A stretch of DNA of 5,437 bases from Candidatus Bathyarchaeota archaeon (GTDB lineage Archaea; Thermoproteota; Bathyarchaeia; RBG-16-48-13; GCA-020355125): the NCBI GenBank assembly GCA_030617005.1, contig JAUWWH010000088.1, positions 1 through 5,437 of the forward strand. The letters are read 5' to 3'. A program made the translations under genes and the position numbers. Positions 4,895-5,437 of the stretch are shown here, piece after piece. Numbering within the stretch: the first letter of the stretch is position 1; every line of letters starts with the position of its first letter. The notes below the pieces were generated by a model, which saw nothing but the letters and a program-made list of their open reading frames with translations, was not told the DNA's origin and did no database searches.

Positions 4895-5437
4895 TTAATG
4901 ATTCCCCTCACCGAATTTCTCTTTATACATTGCTATGCCTTTTAATATTTCTTCCTTTGCAACTTTCGCACTATCCCATTCTTCAACTTTAACCCATTTT
5001 CCAGGTTCTAAATCCTTATAATGTTCAAGGAAATGTTTAATCTCAAGTAGTGTGCTGGGAGGTACATCGGATATGTCTATAATCTTTTCGAAAAATGGGT
5101 CCTTCGCTGGTACTGCGAGAATCTTGTTATCAATCCCAGCTTCATCCTTCATACGGACAAATCCAACGGGTCTTGTTGGAACTACACATCCTGGGAAGAT
5201 AGCCATCCTCGATAGAACCATGATATCAACTGGGTCGTCATCATAATACCATGTTTGGGGGATTATCCCATAATCGAATGGGTACGTGAACGCAGTGTGT
5301 AGGGTCCTATCCACAAAGATAATCCCTGTTTCATGATCCACCTCATATTTAATGCTACTTCCTTTAGGAATTTCAATGAAGGCGTTAACAATGTTTGGAG
5401 GATTAGAACCAGGTTTTATAATTTTCCAGTTTACATA
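4895..5437 (-). CDS. ppa: Family I inorganic pyrophosphatase, N-terminus beyond the window
   Basis: This soluble enzyme splits pyrophosphate to phosphate with Mg2+, pulling nucleic-acid and aminoacyl-tRNA synthesis forward. The frame is open to the right edge and gives 180 residues, so only the Met and perhaps a few residues are missing. A GTG at 5341 is an internal Val: starting there would remove IEIPKGSSIKYE with essential acidic and Lys residues. Active-site residues are all present (numbered from the edge): Glu22, Lys30, Glu32, Arg44, Tyr52, Tyr56, Asp66, Asp68, Asp71 (DDDPVD), Asp98, Asp103, Lys105 (DEAGIDNK), Tyr140 and Lys141 (HYKDLEPGKWVKVE). The C-terminus AMYKEKFG is of archaeal type. 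It lies 107 bases upstream of rpo7 on the same strand, probably a separate transcript. Confidence 0.96.
   Translation of the reverse strand, partial: YVNWKIIKPGSNPPNIVNAFIEIPKGSSIKYEVDHETGIIFVDRTLHTAFTYPFDYGIIPQTWYYDDDPVDIMVLSRMAIFPGCVVPTRPVGFVRMKDEAGIDNKILAVPAKDPFFEKIIDISDVPPSTLLEIKHFLEHYKDLEPGKWVKVEEWDSAKVAKEEILKGIAMYKEKFGEGNH

Overview
The window is AT-rich archaeal chromosome. The evidence is domain-specific: a short aIF5B-type initiation factor, the archaeal/eukaryotic ribosomal proteins S6e, S24e and S27ae, RNA polymerase subunit Rpo7 (RpoE'), the zinc-ribbon elongation factor Spt4 (RpoE''), and an archaeal GTP-dependent dephospho-CoA kinase. TATA-like boxes, rather than bacterial -35/-10 pairs, precede the transcription units. 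I cannot place it below domain level; an Asgard or TACK-type lineage is possible but unproven.

Left part (1-2389, + strand): the last codons of an unidentified gene (to 73), a promoter region, then aIF5B (207-1991) and S6e (2045-2389), probably one transcript. Both act in translation: aIF5B is the GTPase of subunit joining, and S6e is a small-subunit protein.

Middle (2390-3504): a short convergent intergenic region (2390-2514) is followed on the - strand by S27ae (2515-2724) and S24e (2739-3041), 14 bases apart. The S27ae frame looks complete and well conserved but carries an in-frame TGA inside its first zinc-binding Cys pair. The 463-base stretch 3042-3504 holds the S24e promoter, a second strong TATA-like box, a T-tract and no convincing gene.

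Right part (3505-5437, - strand): family I inorganic pyrophosphatase (running off the right edge), then the tightly packed unit rpo7-spt4-dephospho-CoA kinase. rpo7 and spt4 overlap by four bases (ATGA). The kinase starts at a TTG just after the spt4 stop. In many archaea rpo7, spt4, this kinase, S24e and S27ae form one cluster linking transcription and translation genes. Here the order is kept, but a gap splits the cluster between kinase and S24e.

I see no mobile element, CRISPR array, tRNA or rRNA, and no obvious new defence or metabolic system. The most noteworthy feature is the TGA-interrupted S27ae.
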